The position numbers and the translations under genes are program-made. 64,000 bases of DNA, from contig NZ_JAJSDX010000003.1 of assembly GCF_021272205.1 (NCBI RefSeq), positions 496,001 to 560,000 on the forward strand, in the 5' to 3' direction. The notes under the pieces are model-generated. The model worked only from the letters and a program-made list of their open reading frames with translations. It did no database searches and was not told where the DNA came from. Positions 51,691 to 62,922 of this stretch are shown here, piece after piece. Origin of the DNA: Pantoea sp. Mb-10 (GTDB lineage: Bacteria > Pseudomonadota > Gammaproteobacteria > Enterobacterales > Enterobacteriaceae). How positions within the stretch are numbered: the stretch's first letter is position 1; each line of letters opens with the position of its first letter.

Positions 51691-52828
51691 GTCATACCCT
51701 TTCGATCTCCAACAGCTTGCTCAGCACATTAAACAGTGGGGCCGCGACCTCGGCTTTCAGCAGGTCGGTATTTGCGATACGGACCTGAGCCTTGAGGAGC
51801 CTAAGCTTCAGGCCTGGCTGGAGAAGCAATATCACGGTGAAATGGACTGGATGGCGCGTCACGGCATGATGCGCGCGCGTCCCCACGAACTCCTGCCCGG
51901 CACCTTGCGCGTTATCAGCGTGCGCATGAATTACCTTCCGGCTAAAGCCGCCTTTGCCAGTACGCTGAAAAACCCCCAGCTGGGCTATGTGAGCCGCTAT
52001 GCGCTGGGCCGCGATTACCACAAAGTATTGCGCAATCGACTGAAAAAGCTCGGCGAAATGATTCAAGAGCACTGTGGTGAGCGCCAATTTCGTCCGTTTG
52101 TGGATTCCGCCCCCCTCCTTGAGCGCCCGCTCGCAGTCAAAGCCGGATTGGGCTGGACAGGCAAACATTCACTGGTGCTAAACCGTGAGGCTGGCTCGTG
52201 GTTTTTACTGGGTGAGCTTCTGATTGATTTACCGCTGCCCGTGGATGCGCCGCAGCCCGAGCAGTGCGGCCGCTGCGTGGCGTGCATGACCATCTGCCCG
52301 ACCTCGGCCATTGTCGAACCCTATGTGGTTGACGCGCGCCGCTGCATTTCTTATCTGACCATCGAGCTTGAAGGTGCTATTCCAGAACCGCTGCGTCCGC
52401 TGATTGGCAACCGCATTTATGGCTGTGACGACTGTCAGCTGATCTGCCCGTGGAATCGGTACGGGCAATTAACCGACGAAACGGACTTTTCGCCACGCGC
52501 AGTGCTGCATGCGCCGCCGCTGACGGTGCTGTTTGGCTGGGATGAAAAAACCTTTCTGCGCGTCACGGAAGGCTCTGCTATCCGCCGCATCGGCCATTTA
52601 CGCTGGCTTCGCAATATTGCGGTAGCGCTAGGCAACGCGCCGTGGTCTGTGGAAAATGTGGCGGCGCTGGAATCGCGCCGCGGCGAGCACCCGTTACTGG
52701 ATGAGCACATCGACTGGGCCATTGCGCAGCAGCGGGAGAAGCGTCAGGCAGAAGCCGTGACAATTCAACCTGCTAAACATCAGCGGCTGGTGCGCGCGGT
52801 GGAAAAAGGCTTGCCGCGTGATGCATGA
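51689..52828 (+). CDS. queG: epoxyqueuosine reductase QueG
   Basis: A 379-residue cobalamin- and iron-sulfur-dependent enzyme, the same length as E. coli QueG. It carries two 4Fe-4S motifs: CGRCVACMTICPTSAI near 193 and CDDCQLICPW near 248. It reduces epoxyqueuosine to queuosine in tRNA. The start MSYPFDLQQLAQHIKQWG at ATG 51689 is the conserved one; a longer in-frame start upstream lies within nnr and is rejected. Confidence 0.96.
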   Translation: MSYPFDLQQLAQHIKQWGRDLGFQQVGICDTDLSLEEPKLQAWLEKQYHGEMDWMARHGMMRARPHELLPGTLRVISVRMNYLPAKAAFASTLKNPQLGYVSRYALGRDYHKVLRNRLKKLGEMIQEHCGERQFRPFVDSAPLLERPLAVKAGLGWTGKHSLVLNREAGSWFLLGELLIDLPLPVDAPQPEQCGRCVACMTICPTSAIVEPYVVDARRCISYLTIELEGAIPEPLRPLIGNRIYGCDDCQLICPWNRYGQLTDETDFSPRAVLHAPPLTVLFGWDEKTFLRVTEGSAIRRIGHLRWLRNIAVALGNAPWSVENVAALESRRGEHPLLDEHIDWAIAQQREKRQAEAVTIQPAKHQRLVRAVEKGLPRDA

Positions 52829-53255
52829 TTGTACAGCCGACAGGATAAAATGCTTTTCCACACGCTGTGAATAAAATTATTACGTCAAAAAGGCTTCGGA
52901 AAAGTTATTTCAAGCACTTGCCTCGCACACAAACAGAAACAAATTTTTAGCAATGAAAATCAATAAGTTATTAGTTTATTGTAAGCTTTTATAGGCTTTA
53001 TTGCGCGCAGGGAAGATTTCAGAGCTTGTGGATAACTCTGTTGAGAAGGGTTTAGCAGATAGCATAAATCGCGGTCAGTACGCTGGCTGCGCACTGTGGA
53101 TAACCTGCTTTACGAAGGCTAATTTATCGGCCAACCTGAGCAAGACGCGACGGGCAAGCTTTCCAGAAAACCGTGGCTAACTGGCAACGCGAACAACGAC
53201 AGCTATATGATGTTTGATTGCGCCCGGAGGCAAATAACAGTAGTGAATGAAAAAC
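52829..53255. other. datA: datA-like DnaA-titration locus (DnaA boxes plus IHF site)
   Basis: A gene-free, AT-rich gap between queG and the tRNA-Gly genes, exactly where E. coli has datA. Seen: DnaA-box matches at 52854-52862 (TTTTCCACA, fits TTWTNCACA), 52866-52874 (TTATTCACA on the minus strand), 53027-53035 and 53095-53103 (both perfect TTATCCACA, minus strand). An exact IHF consensus AATCAATAAGTTA is at 52958-52970, between boxes. datA with IHF promotes hydrolysis of DnaA-ATP and limits re-initiation. The spacing differs from what I recall for E. coli, but the element type is clear. Confidence 0.8.
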
Positions 53256-53331
<76 letters not shown>

Positions 53332-53420
53332 ATAATCTTCGTATTTCAGTGCCACGGCGTAAACGACAATCGGTACGCTGCGAACTAAATCCGTGATTTG
53401 AATGGTGTACTGCACAATAC

Positions 53421-53496
<76 letters not shown>

Positions 53497-53518
53497 ATAT
53501 CAGTATGTTTACGAAGTT

Positions 53519-53594
<76 letters not shown>

Positions 53595-53704
53595 ATCTTC
53601 AACCTATCTTGCTGTTTGCACCGCTTTAGCAGGCAACAAGCGCAACATGCTGAATTTACACTTCGTTCGCGCCGAATGAAATTCTTCATCGGTACGGGGT
53701 GCGC

Positions 53705-53732
53705 ATTATACGAGAAATCTTTTCTGCCGCAA
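53705..53732 (-). promoter_or_regulatory. promoter of the tRNA-Gly operon
   Basis: Minus strand TTGCGG (53732-53727), a 16-base spacer and a perfect TATAAT (53710-53705), followed by the GC-rich discriminator GCGCACCCCG that is typical of stringently controlled stable-RNA promoters. Confidence 0.75.
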
Positions 53733-53815
53733 GAGGCTGCACGCAAAATTTTACGCTTTGCGCGCGTTTGCTGATTTAATCAGCAAAGCGGTGTTTTCCT
53801 GCGCACCCCGTCGCA

Positions 53816-54364
53816 TTAAACCTGCAAGAAATGCTCGCGATAATACGCCAGTTCGGCAATGGACTCGCGAATATCATCCAGCGCCTGATGCGTGCCACGC
53901 TTTTTGAAGCCCGGCAGAATCTCAGGTTTCCAGCGGCGCGCCAGCTCCTTCAGCGTACTGACATCGAGGTAGCGGTAGTGAAAATAGGCTTCCAGCTCCG
54001 GCATGTACTTGAATAAAAAACGGCGATCCTGGCCGATGCTGTTGCCGCAAATCGGTGAGGCATTGGCCGGCACCCACTGACGTAGAAACTCCAGCGTTGC
54101 TTGCTCTGCAGCACGGTCGTCGTGCTGGCTTTGTTTAACCCGCTCCACCAGCCCGCTTTGGGTGTGAGTACGCACATTCCAGTCGTCCATGAGCGCCAGC
54201 TGTGCATCCGACTGATGTACCGCCATGACCGGCCCTTCCGCCAGGATCGTGAGGTTGGCGTCGGTGACGATCGTCGCGATCTCAATAATACGATCGCGTT
54301 CAGGATCCAGACCGGTCATTTCCAGATCGATCCAAATCAGATTATTTTCATTTCCCGCTGTCAT
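53816..54364 (-). CDS. orn: oligoribonuclease
   Basis: A 182-residue DEDD exoribonuclease (E. coli 181) that removes nanoRNAs. Active-site motifs are [14 protein letters not shown] near 11, [11 protein letters not shown] near 109 and [11 protein letters not shown] near 158. The start [18 protein letters not shown] at ATG 54364 matches the family; the frame is open further upstream but those residues are not conserved. Divergent from rsgA. Confidence 0.97.
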   Translation of the reverse strand: MTAGNENNLIWIDLEMTGLDPERDRIIEIATIVTDANLTILAEGPVMAVHQSDAQLALMDDWNVRTHTQSGLVERVKQSQHDDRAAEQATLEFLRQWVPANASPICGNSIGQDRRFLFKYMPELEAYFHYRYLDVSTLKELARRWKPEILPGFKKRGTHQALDDIRESIAELAYYREHFLQV

Positions 54365-54467
54365 GCGTTTTCCGCCTATTGCCAAAGTCGTCATTCCACT
54401 CGTTTCAGGTGTATCATAGACGTTTTGCCCAGCGGGGCGAAGCCTGGCAAAAAACCTGAGAGGATGC

Positions 54468-55514
54468 GTGAGCAAAAATAAACTGTCGAAAGGTCAACAG
54501 CGTCGTGTAAGCGCCAACCATCAGCGTCGTCTGCAGCAACGGAGCGAGAAGCCGGAACCGGACGATAACCTGTTTGGGGAAGCCTCCGAAGGCGTAGTGA
54601 TCAGCCGTTTCGGCATGCACGCAGACGTGGAAGATCGCGCGGGAGAGGTGCATCGCTGTAACATCCGCCGCACCATTCGTTCACTGGTCACCGGCGACCG
54701 CGTGGTGTGGCGCGCCGCCGTGGGCGGTGGAAAAGGCATTGTTGAGGCGGTCCACGATCGCGTGAGCGTACTGACGCGTCCGGACTTCTATGACGGCGTG
54801 AAACCGATCGCCGCTAATATCGATCAGATCATCATTGTTTCGGCGATTCTGCCGGAACTGTCGCTGAACATTATCGATCGCTATCTGGTGGCGAGCGAAA
54901 CCCTCGGCGTAGAGCCGCTGCTGGTGCTCAATAAGATCGACCTGCTGGACAGCCGCGCGCGCGCCTTTGTTGATGAGCAAATGGCGATTTACCGTCGTAT
55001 CGGCTATCGGGTGCTGATGGTTTCAAGCCACGCCAAAGACGGGTTGAAATCCCTCGAAGAGGCACTCACCGGCCGTATCAGTATTTTTGCGGGTCAGTCG
55101 GGCGTTGGAAAATCCAGCCTGCTGAATACCCTGCTCGATCTGGACGCCGTCGGCACCGAGATCCTCACCAATGATGTTTCCGATGTCTCCGGCCTGGGCC
55201 AGCACACCACCACTGCTTCACGCCTGTATCATTTTCCACACGGCGGCGACGTCATTGACTCACCCGGCGTGCGCGAGTTTGGCTTGTGGCACCTGGAGCC
55301 AGAACAGATCACGCGTGGGTTTATCGAATTCCGCGCTTATTTAGGCAGTTGTAAATTCCGCGACTGCAAGCACGATACTGATCCAGGGTGTGCGATCCGC
55401 GCCGCCGTGGAGGCAGGCGAGATCGCGCGTTCCCGTTTTGAAAACTATCACCGCATCCTGGAAAGTATGGCGCAGGTAAAAACGCGTAAAAACTTTTCCG
55501 ATAGCGAAAGTTAA
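54468..55514 (+). CDS. rsgA: ribosome small-subunit maturation GTPase RsgA
   Basis: A 348-residue circularly permuted GTPase (E. coli 350). An N-terminal OB fold precedes the G4 motif NKIDLLD near 154, then G1 [12 protein letters not shown] near 205 and G3 [10 protein letters not shown] near 262. The C-terminal zinc motif is [14 protein letters not shown] near 290. It checks the decoding centre of new 30S subunits. The start is GTG 54468 after GAGAGGA. Confidence 0.97.
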   Translation: MSKNKLSKGQQRRVSANHQRRLQQRSEKPEPDDNLFGEASEGVVISRFGMHADVEDRAGEVHRCNIRRTIRSLVTGDRVVWRAAVGGGKGIVEAVHDRVSVLTRPDFYDGVKPIAANIDQIIIVSAILPELSLNIIDRYLVASETLGVEPLLVLNKIDLLDSRARAFVDEQMAIYRRIGYRVLMVSSHAKDGLKSLEEALTGRISIFAGQSGVGKSSLLNTLLDLDAVGTEILTNDVSDVSGLGQHTTTASRLYHFPHGGDVIDSPGVREFGLWHLEPEQITRGFIEFRAYLGSCKFRDCKHDTDPGCAIRAAVEAGEIARSRFENYHRILESMAQVKTRKNFSDSES

Positions 55515-55606
55515 TGGGTAAAAACGGCATATTCGCCAACTGACCGGGGCGCTGTTACAATCCGCCCCCTTTTGTAAACCATGCATAATTACGCCAGGAG
55601 GCAACG

Positions 55607-56503
55607 GTGTTTGATCGTTTTAAACTCGGCCTGAATCACATTCTGCCCAAAAAGGCACTGACCGAACTTGCTGGCTGGGGCGCAAGTCGCCGTGCTGGCT
55701 GGCTGACCAAAGCGGTTATCGACGTATTTGTCTGGTACTACAAAGTGGATATGGCGGAAGCCAGCAAGCCGCATACCGGCAGCTACCGCACGTTCAATGA
55801 CTTTTTCGTGCGTCCGTTGAAAGAAGGCGCGCGCCCGATCGATCCCGATCCTTCACTGCTGGCATTACCGGCTGACGGTGCTATCAGCCAGCTTGGCCAT
55901 ATTGACGGTGACCAAATTTTCCAGGCCAAAGGCCACTATTACACGCTGCAAGCGCTGCTGGCCGGCAACGATGACCTGGCCGAGCAGTTTATCGATGGCG
56001 AGTTTGCCACCACCTATCTGGCACCGCGTGATTATCATCGCGTCCACATGCCCTGCAACGGCATTCTGCGTGAAATGATTTACGTGCCGGGCGATCTCTA
56101 TTCGGTCAACCCGTTAACGGCACGCAATATCCCTAATCTGTTTGCGCGTAATGAACGCGTTATCTGCGTGTTCGATACCGATCACGGTCCGATGGTGCAA
56201 ATCTTGGTGGGTGCCACCATCGTTGGCAGCATTGAAACCGTGTGGGCCGGCACCATCACCCCACCGCGTGAAGGGGTGATCAAACGCTGGCGCTACCCGT
56301 CGGCGGAACACGACGGCGCGGTTGTGCTGCTTAAAGGCCAAGAGATGGGCCGCTTTAAGCTGGGCTCGACGGTGATTAATCTCTTCGCGCCGCAGCGCGT
56401 TAAGCTGGCGGAAAGCCTTGAAGCCGAAAGCAAAACCCGTCTCGGTCAACCGATGGCTATCGCCCTGCCTCAGCCCGGCGATAACGCCCCGCTCGCCCGC
56501 TAA
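55607..56503 (+). CDS. psd: phosphatidylserine decarboxylase proenzyme
   Basis: A 298-residue proenzyme (E. coli 322). It cleaves itself at the LGST motif near residue 251 ([11 protein letters not shown]), giving a pyruvoyl alpha chain of about 45 residues. It makes phosphatidylethanolamine at the inner membrane. The start is GTG 55607 with CAGGAGG before it. It is followed by mscM 15 bases later, the same pair as in E. coli. Confidence 0.96.
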   Translation: MFDRFKLGLNHILPKKALTELAGWGASRRAGWLTKAVIDVFVWYYKVDMAEASKPHTGSYRTFNDFFVRPLKEGARPIDPDPSLLALPADGAISQLGHIDGDQIFQAKGHYYTLQALLAGNDDLAEQFIDGEFATTYLAPRDYHRVHMPCNGILREMIYVPGDLYSVNPLTARNIPNLFARNERVICVFDTDHGPMVQILVGATIVGSIETVWAGTITPPREGVIKRWRYPSAEHDGAVVLLKGQEMGRFKLGSTVINLFAPQRVKLAESLEAESKTRLGQPMAIALPQPGDNAPLAR

Positions 56504-56518
56504 CCGGAAACGTCTCCC

Positions 56519-59500
56519 GTGCGTGTTCTTCTCTCTCTGCTGCTGAGCCTGGTGCTCAGCAGCGCTGTTTTTGCCGCCACCGTTCCCGCCGCCAGCCAAA
56601 TTCAACAAGAGCTGGATGCCGCTAAGTCCGCGAAAAACTCGCCCTCGCAGACGGAGCAGGTCCAGGCGCTGGAAGCCGCCCTCAACTTTCTTAACGAGCG
56701 CGACGAAGCGCTGGAAAGAGCGAAACAGTATCAGCAGGTTATTGATGATTTTCCGCGCCTGGCGCGTGAACTGCGTCAGCAGATTGCCGCGCTGACCGAC
56801 ACCAGCAAGCCGGTGCGCAGCAATATGAGCAGCGCCGAGCTGGATCAAGAGATCTTGCAGGTGAGCAGTCAGCTGCTGGAGGAAGGCCGTCAGGCGCAGC
56901 AGGAGCAGGATCGCGCCCGCGAGATCAGCGATTCCCTGTCGCAGCTGCCTCAGCAGCAAACTGAGGCGCGTCGCGCCATGACCGAAAGCGATCGCCGCGC
57001 CCAAGGCTCATCCGCCGCGGCAACACCGCTGGCACAGGCGCAAATTTACGCGCGCCAGGCCGAAAGCGCCGCCAACAAAGCGCGGGTAGATGAGTTAGAA
57101 CTGGCGCAGCTCTCAGCGAATAACCGTCAGGAGCTGGCGCGCATGCGCGCCGAAGTCCACCAGCGAAAGCTCACCCAGCTGGATAACTATTTGCAGGCGC
57201 TGCGTAATCAGTTGAATAACCAACGCCAGCGGGAGGCGGAAATTGCGTTAGAGCGGACGGAGCAGCTCGCTGAGAACAGCGTTGATCTGCCGAGCGCCAT
57301 CAGCGATCAGTTTCGCGTTAACCGCGATCTCTCCGCCGCGTTAAATCAGCAGGCGCAGCGTATGGATCTGGTGGCGTCGCAGCAGCGCCTCGCCACCAAC
57401 CAAATTCTGCAGGTGCGCCAGGCGCTGAGCACCCTGCGCGAACAGTCGCAGTGGCTAGGCGCGTCGAATCTGTTAGGGGAAGCCCTGCGTGCACAGGTGG
57501 CGCGCCTGCCTGAGATGCCAAAATCGCAGCAGATTGATAGCGAAATGGGTGAGCTGCGCGTGCAGCGTCTGCACTATGAAGATTTGCTGGAGCGCCAGCG
57601 CGATCTGCGCAAGCAAAAACAGGCCGATGGCGCGCCGTTAAGCAGTGAGCAGAGCCGTATTCTTGATGCGCAACTTAAAACCCAGCGTGAACTGCTCAAC
57701 TCGCTGATCTCCGGCTGCGACACGCTGATTCTGGAGATCACCAAGCTTAAAGTTTCCAACACGCAGTTGCAGGATGCGCTAGGCGAAGTCAAAGAGGCGA
57801 CCCACCGCTACCTCTTCTGGACAGCGGATGTCAGCCCGCTGGATCTCAAGTATCCGCTTGACGTTGCTGCCGATCTCTCGCGGTTGCTGTCGCTGGATAC
57901 GCTGGGTCAGTTGGGCAAAGCCCTTGCCATGATGTTTACCAACCGCGAAACCGTGCTGCCCGTGATCGCCGCGATTATCCTCGTGGGCTTCAGTATTAGT
58001 ACGCGACGGCACTACAACGCCTTTATGGCGCGCGCCGCCAGCCGCGTAGGCAAAGTCACCCAGGATCGCTTTAGCCTGACGGTGCGCACCGTATTCTGGT
58101 CGATTTTGGTGGCGGTGCCGCTGCCCGTGCTGTGGGCCACGCTGGGCTTCGGCCTGCAGCATGCCTGGCCTTATCCTTTTGCGGTAGCGATTGGTGATGG
58201 CATCACCGCGACGTTGCCGCTGCTGTGGGCGTTTATGATCAGCGCCGCCTTTGCCCGCCCTGATGGCCTGTTTGTGGTGCATTTCCGCTGGCCGCAATCG
58301 CGCGTGGCGCGCGCCATGCGTTATTACTCGCTGACCGTTGGCCTGATCGTGCCGCTGATTATGCTGCTGATTGCCTTTGCCAACCTTGACGATCCGCAAT
58401 TTTCCGGCACGCTCGGCCGTCTCTGTTTTATTCTGATTTGCGGCGCGCTGAGCATTGTCACCGTGAGCCTGAAACGTGCGGGTATCCCGCTCTATCTGGA
58501 CAAAGAGGGTAACGGGGAAAATCTGGTCAACCGTATTCTCTGGAACCTGATGGTGGCGATTCCGCTGCTGGCGGCGCTGGCGTCGTGCATCGGCTATCTC
58601 GCGACGGCGCAGGCTTTATTAGCGCGCCTGGAAACCTCCGTGGGGATTTGGTTCTTTTTATTGGTTATTTACCACGTGGTGCGTCGCTGGATGCTGATCC
58701 AGCGACGCCGCATCGCCTTCGATCGTGCCCGCCAGCGTCGTGCCGATATGCTGGCGAATCGCGCGCGCAGCGAAGAAGAGAAAGAGCAGCAGACGCCGGG
58801 CAATGCCGACACCATTGAAGTGGAAGAGCCGATTATCGATTTAGATGAGATCAGCGCGCAGTCGCTGCGCCTGGTGCGCTCGATTCTCACGCTGATCGCG
58901 CTGGTCTCGGTGATCGTGCTGTGGTCGGAAATTCATTCGGCCTTTAGTTTCCTCGATAACATTCCGCTGTGGGATGCCAGCACCACCGTGCAGGGCGTGG
59001 AGAGCGTGCAGTCGATTACGCTGGGCGCGGTGCTGATTGCGATTCTGGTGTTCATTATCACCACCCAGCTGGTGCGCAATATGCCCGCGCTGCTTGAGCT
59101 GGCGATATTACAGCATCTCAGCCTGACTCCCGGCACTGGCTATGCCATTACCACGCTGACCAAATACGCGCTGATGTTTATCGGCGGGCTGATTGGGTTT
59201 TCGATTATTGGCGTCGAGTGGTCGAAACTGCAGTGGCTGGTGGCCGCGCTGGGCCTGGGGCTGGGCTTCGGGATGCAGGAGATTTTCGCGAACTTTATCT
59301 CCGGCCTGATTATTTTGTTTGAAAAACCCATTCGCATTGGCGATACCGTGACCATCCGCGATCTCACCGGCAGCATTACGCGCATCAATACCCGCGCAAC
59401 CACCATTACCGATTGGGATCGCAAAGAGATCATTGTGCCGAATAAGGCATTTATTACCGAGCAGTTTGTTAACTGGTCGCTGTCGGATTCGGTCACGCGC

Positions 59501-59854
59501 GTGGTGCTGACGATCCCTGCCCCCGCGCGCGTCGACAGTGAAGCGGTCACGACGTTGCTGAAACAGGCAGCCGATCGCTGTACCTACGTACTGGACGTCC
59601 CGGCCCCCGATGTCTTTCTGGTGGATTTGCAGCAGGGTATTCAGCTGTTTGAGCTGCGCGTTCACGCCGCTGAAATGGGCCATCGCATGCCGCTGCGCCA
59701 TGAGCTGCATCAGCTGATCCTACGCGGCTTTGAAGAGCGCGGCATTGAAATGCCCTTCCCGCCGTTCCAGGTGCGCATGGAAACGCTGGGGCGTAAAACG
59801 CCCGCCTCAAACGGATCACCGGCCAGCCAAACCTTCAAATCCGGCGGTTTATAA
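56519..59854 (+). CDS. mscM: mechanosensitive channel MscM (YjeP)
   Basis: An 1111-residue protein (E. coli 1107). A signal peptide ends VFA at about 19. A long periplasmic coiled-coil domain rich in Q, A and E fills about residues 20-460, then some ten membrane segments, and the C-terminal MscS pore with glycine/alanine-rich LVAALGLGLGFGMQEIFANF near 905-925 and the beta/alpha-beta cytoplasmic cage. It is a low-threshold osmotic safety channel. GTG start at 56519. Confidence 0.96.
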   Translation: MRVLLSLLLSLVLSSAVFAATVPAASQIQQELDAAKSAKNSPSQTEQVQALEAALNFLNERDEALERAKQYQQVIDDFPRLARELRQQIAALTDTSKPVRSNMSSAELDQEILQVSSQLLEEGRQAQQEQDRAREISDSLSQLPQQQTEARRAMTESDRRAQGSSAAATPLAQAQIYARQAESAANKARVDELELAQLSANNRQELARMRAEVHQRKLTQLDNYLQALRNQLNNQRQREAEIALERTEQLAENSVDLPSAISDQFRVNRDLSAALNQQAQRMDLVASQQRLATNQILQVRQALSTLREQSQWLGASNLLGEALRAQVARLPEMPKSQQIDSEMGELRVQRLHYEDLLERQRDLRKQKQADGAPLSSEQSRILDAQLKTQRELLNSLISGCDTLILEITKLKVSNTQLQDALGEVKEATHRYLFWTADVSPLDLKYPLDVAADLSRLLSLDTLGQLGKALAMMFTNRETVLPVIAAIILVGFSISTRRHYNAFMARAASRVGKVTQDRFSLTVRTVFWSILVAVPLPVLWATLGFGLQHAWPYPFAVAIGDGITATLPLLWAFMISAAFARPDGLFVVHFRWPQSRVARAMRYYSLTVGLIVPLIMLLIAFANLDDPQFSGTLGRLCFILICGALSIVTVSLKRAGIPLYLDKEGNGENLVNRILWNLMVAIPLLAALASCIGYLATAQALLARLETSVGIWFFLLVIYHVVRRWMLIQRRRIAFDRARQRRADMLANRARSEEEKEQQTPGNADTIEVEEPIIDLDEISAQSLRLVRSILTLIALVSVIVLWSEIHSAFSFLDNIPLWDASTTVQGVESVQSITLGAVLIAILVFIITTQLVRNMPALLELAILQHLSLTPGTGYAITTLTKYALMFIGGLIGFSIIGVEWSKLQWLVAALGLGLGFGMQEIFANFISGLIILFEKPIRIGDTVTIRDLTGSITRINTRATTITDWDRKEIIVPNKAFITEQFVNWSLSDSVTRVVLTIPAPARVDSEAVTTLLKQAADRCTYVLDVPAPDVFLVDLQQGIQLFELRVHAAEMGHRMPLRHELHQLILRGFEERGIEMPFPPFQVRMETLGRKTPASNGSPASQTFKSGGL

Positions 59855-59860
59855 ACAACA

Positions 59861-59888
59861 ATGCCCGGCACGCGCCGGGCATTTTTTT
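59861..59888. terminator. bidirectional terminator between mscM and mdh
   Basis: ATGCCCGGC-ACGC-GCCGGGCAT followed by TTTTTT: 9-bp stem between convergent genes, at the synteny junction with the 73-min block. Confidence 0.92.
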
Positions 59889-59901
59889 ACCGCGGGTTGG
59901 G

Positions 59902-60837
59902 TTACTTCACAAACGCCTCACCTTGCGCGATATCTTTTTTCAGCGTCTCCAGCATGCCGTCTAAGGCCTGCTGCTCAAACGTGCTAAGTGGGCCGAGAGG
60001 ACGACGCTCTGCGATACCGTTTTTCCCCAGCAGCAAAGGCTGTGAGAAAAAGCGCGCGTATTCGCCGTCACCTTCCACGTAAGCACACTCCACGACGTTC
60101 GCTTCACCCTGCAGCGCGCGAATCAGTGACAGACCAAAACGCGCAGCGGCCTGGCCCATCGACAGCGTTGCCGATCCGCCACCGGCTTTGGCCTCCACCA
60201 CTTCGGTGCCGGCATTTTGGATGCGCTTGGTAAGATCAGCAACCTCCTGCTCGCTGAAGCTGACGCCTTTTACCTGCGACAGTAGCGGCAGGATCGTGAC
60301 GCCGGAGTGCCCGCCAACCACCGGCACTTCAATGTCGGTGGGAGATTTTCCTTTCAGTTCGGCAACAAAGGTATTCGCGCGGATCACGTCCAGCGTTGAA
60401 ACGCCGAACAGGCGGTCTTTGTCATAGACGCCAGCCTTTTTCAGCACTTCAGCCGCGATAGCAACCGTGGTATTAACGGGGTTGGTGATCACGCCAATTA
60501 ACGCTTTAGGTGCCGTGCTGGCAACTTGCTCGATCAAATTGCGCACGATGCCGGCATTAACGTTAAACAGATCGGCACGATCCATGCCGGGCTTACGCGC
60601 CACGCCCGCAGAGATAAGCACCACGTCGGCGCCGTGCAGCGCGGGGGTCGCATCTTCACCGCTAAACCCTTCCACTTTTACCGCCGTGGGAATATGGCTG
60701 AGATCCACCGCAACGCCTGGCGTAACCGGGGCGATGTCATAGAGCGAAAGTGAGGAACCTGCGGGTAATTGCGTTTTGAGCAGTAGTGCGAGTGCCTGGC
60801 CGATACCACCGGCTGCACCAAGAACGGCAACTTTCAT
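59902..60837 (-). CDS. mdh: malate dehydrogenase
   Basis: A 311-residue NAD-dependent malate dehydrogenase (E. coli 312). [20 protein letters not shown] is the Rossmann start at ATG 60837; the 45-base longer frame is not conserved. The active-site histidine is in [15 protein letters not shown] near 177 and arginines lie in [14 protein letters not shown] near 80. It oxidises malate in the citric-acid cycle. Divergent from argR as in E. coli. Confidence 0.98.
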   Translation of the reverse strand: MKVAVLGAAGGIGQALALLLKTQLPAGSSLSLYDIAPVTPGVAVDLSHIPTAVKVEGFSGEDATPALHGADVVLISAGVARKPGMDRADLFNVNAGIVRNLIEQVASTAPKALIGVITNPVNTTVAIAAEVLKKAGVYDKDRLFGVSTLDVIRANTFVAELKGKSPTDIEVPVVGGHSGVTILPLLSQVKGVSFSEQEVADLTKRIQNAGTEVVEAKAGGGSATLSMGQAAARFGLSLIRALQGEANVVECAYVEGDGEYARFFSQPLLLGKNGIAERRPLGPLSTFEQQALDGMLETLKKDIAQGEAFVK

Positions 60838-61727
<890 letters not shown>

Positions 61728-61736
61728 ATCCCCTTT

Positions 61737-61766
61737 CGCTAACCGGCCCGCCGCTGCCGGTTAGCG
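61737..61766 (+). terminator. hairpin after argR
   Basis: CGCTAACCGGC/GCCGGTTAGCG, an 11-bp perfect stem ten bases beyond the argR stop; no T-run follows, so terminator strength is uncertain. Confidence 0.5.
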
Positions 61767-62136
61767 CTACGCTCGCCCGCACCACGGCCATTTCCGCTCC
61801 TCTTCCCTTTTATCTGCCCGCGTCATCACCTGATCTAATGGTATGACCTTTTGCCTTATGCTATATCGCACGATATTTTCCACTACTTTTAAGATGCCAT
61901 TCGGCTGCTTTAACGTTTTGTGGCATTTCAGCCAGTCAGATTAACCACGATCTTTCGCACAAAAAGATAATTTGACCCAGATCATTGTTTTTAAGCACAA
62001 AAATCACCCAATGGTTAAGAAATACCCGGTTTTTATAACCGTTAGTTCTTAAAAAGTGTCATAAGGATAAAGGATAACAACTAATCATTATTAGGCAGAT
62101 ATTAATTTCATGCGTAATTAGATCTATACTTCTTTT

Positions 62137-62152
62137 CGTGATTCAAATCACA
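62137..62152. promoter_or_regulatory. CRP-like site upstream of the DUF1471 array
   Basis: CGTGA-TTCAAA-TCACA matches nine of the ten core positions of TGTGA-N6-TCACA. It is centred 48 bases upstream of the first ATG and just downstream of a TATACT element; whether it activates or represses depends on which promoter is used. Confidence 0.55.
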
Positions 62153-62192
62153 CTTCATTCGAAGATAAAAATAGATGACGAGGATTAATACC

Positions 62193-62456
62193 ATGAACAT
62201 TAAAACTACTATCGCTGCCGTAAGCCTTCTCTCTGCCCTGTCATTTGGTGCAGTCGCAGCAGAATCTATCAACGCCGAACAGGCAATGAATCTGCAATCC
62301 GTGGGCACCGTTAGCGTCAGCGGCGTGGGTGGCTCCCCAATGGATATCCGCCAGCAACTGAACGCAAAAGCGGAACAGCAAGGTGCAAGCGCCTACCGTG
62401 TGATTGAAGCCAACACCGGTGACAGCTATCACGCTACCGCGCAGCTGTACAAGTAA
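62193..62456 (+). CDS. DUF1471 (YhcN-like) periplasmic stress protein, copy 1
   Basis: An 87-residue precursor, the same length as E. coli YhcN. A signal peptide (MNIKTTIAAVSLLSALSFGAVA, in outline) is followed by the DUF1471 domain: GTVSVSGVGGSPMDIRQQL, QQGASAYRVIEA and the terminal ATAQLYK. The start is ATG 62193 with GAGG before it. Located after argR exactly as yhcN. YhcN-type proteins respond to peroxide, acid or cytoplasmic stress. Confidence 0.92.
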   Translation: MNIKTTIAAVSLLSALSFGAVAAESINAEQAMNLQSVGTVSVSGVGGSPMDIRQQLNAKAEQQGASAYRVIEANTGDSYHATAQLYK

Positions 62457-62545
62457 GCACCACCAGTAAGAAGCGACGTAACGGCGACCGATTTGAGAGG
62501 CGTTTGCCTCCCAGGTTGCCAGATATCATCCCTGGAGAGTAAATC

Positions 62546-62818
62546 ATGAAAAAGACATTCGCGATTGCCGCAGTGGGGCTGGCTTCATTGCTTTCTTTTG
62601 GTGCCAGCGCTGCTACGCAGGTTTCTAACCAGCAGGCTGCGCAGATGAACCTGCAGCCGTTGAATCAAACCATCAGCCTGAGCGGTATCGATGGCGACCA
62701 GCAAAACGTACGCGCTGAGCTGTCACAGAAAGCGGACGCGCAGGGTGCGGGCCACTATCGCATTATCGAAAGTAACCGCGACGATGCCTGGCACGTCACG
62801 GCTGAACTGTACAAATAA
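62546..62818 (+). CDS. DUF1471 periplasmic protein, copy 2
   Basis: A 90-residue precursor with signal peptide (MKKTFAIAAVGLASLLSFGASA, in outline) and a DUF1471 domain (QTISLSGIDGDQQNVRAEL, QGAGHYRIIES, TAELYK). GGAGAG precedes ATG 62546. It is the most divergent of the three copies; E. coli has a single yhcN here. Confidence 0.9.
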   Translation: MKKTFAIAAVGLASLLSFGASAATQVSNQQAAQMNLQPLNQTISLSGIDGDQQNVRAELSQKADAQGAGHYRIIESNRDDAWHVTAELYK

Positions 62819-62922
62819 TCAACCTTTTTAACGTCTCAGGCGCCTGCCGCGTCTGATCAAAATCGACGACCCGCCCCAATGATGTTTGCCGCAGGTTGTT
62901 GATTGAAACGTGGAGATTCAAG

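Larger units (their letters stand above)
61728..62192. other. 465-base regulatory gap argR/DUF1471 array
   Basis: No gene is supported. It holds a hairpin after argR, an AT-rich stretch from about 61850 with a TATACT element (62125-62130), and a CRP-like site at 62137-62152. The long, AT-rich leader suggests complex control of the small stress genes. Confidence 0.6.

Noticed and set aside
56114..57004. 296-codon open frame on the minus strand over psd and mscM
   Set aside because: Shadow of two confident genes; low-complexity R, L, H and Q composition.
61972..61985. FNR-like TTGAC-CCAG-ATCAT upstream of the DUF1471 array
   Set aside because: Two mismatches to TTGAT-N4-ATCAA and far (over 200 bases) from the first gene; too weak to claim.
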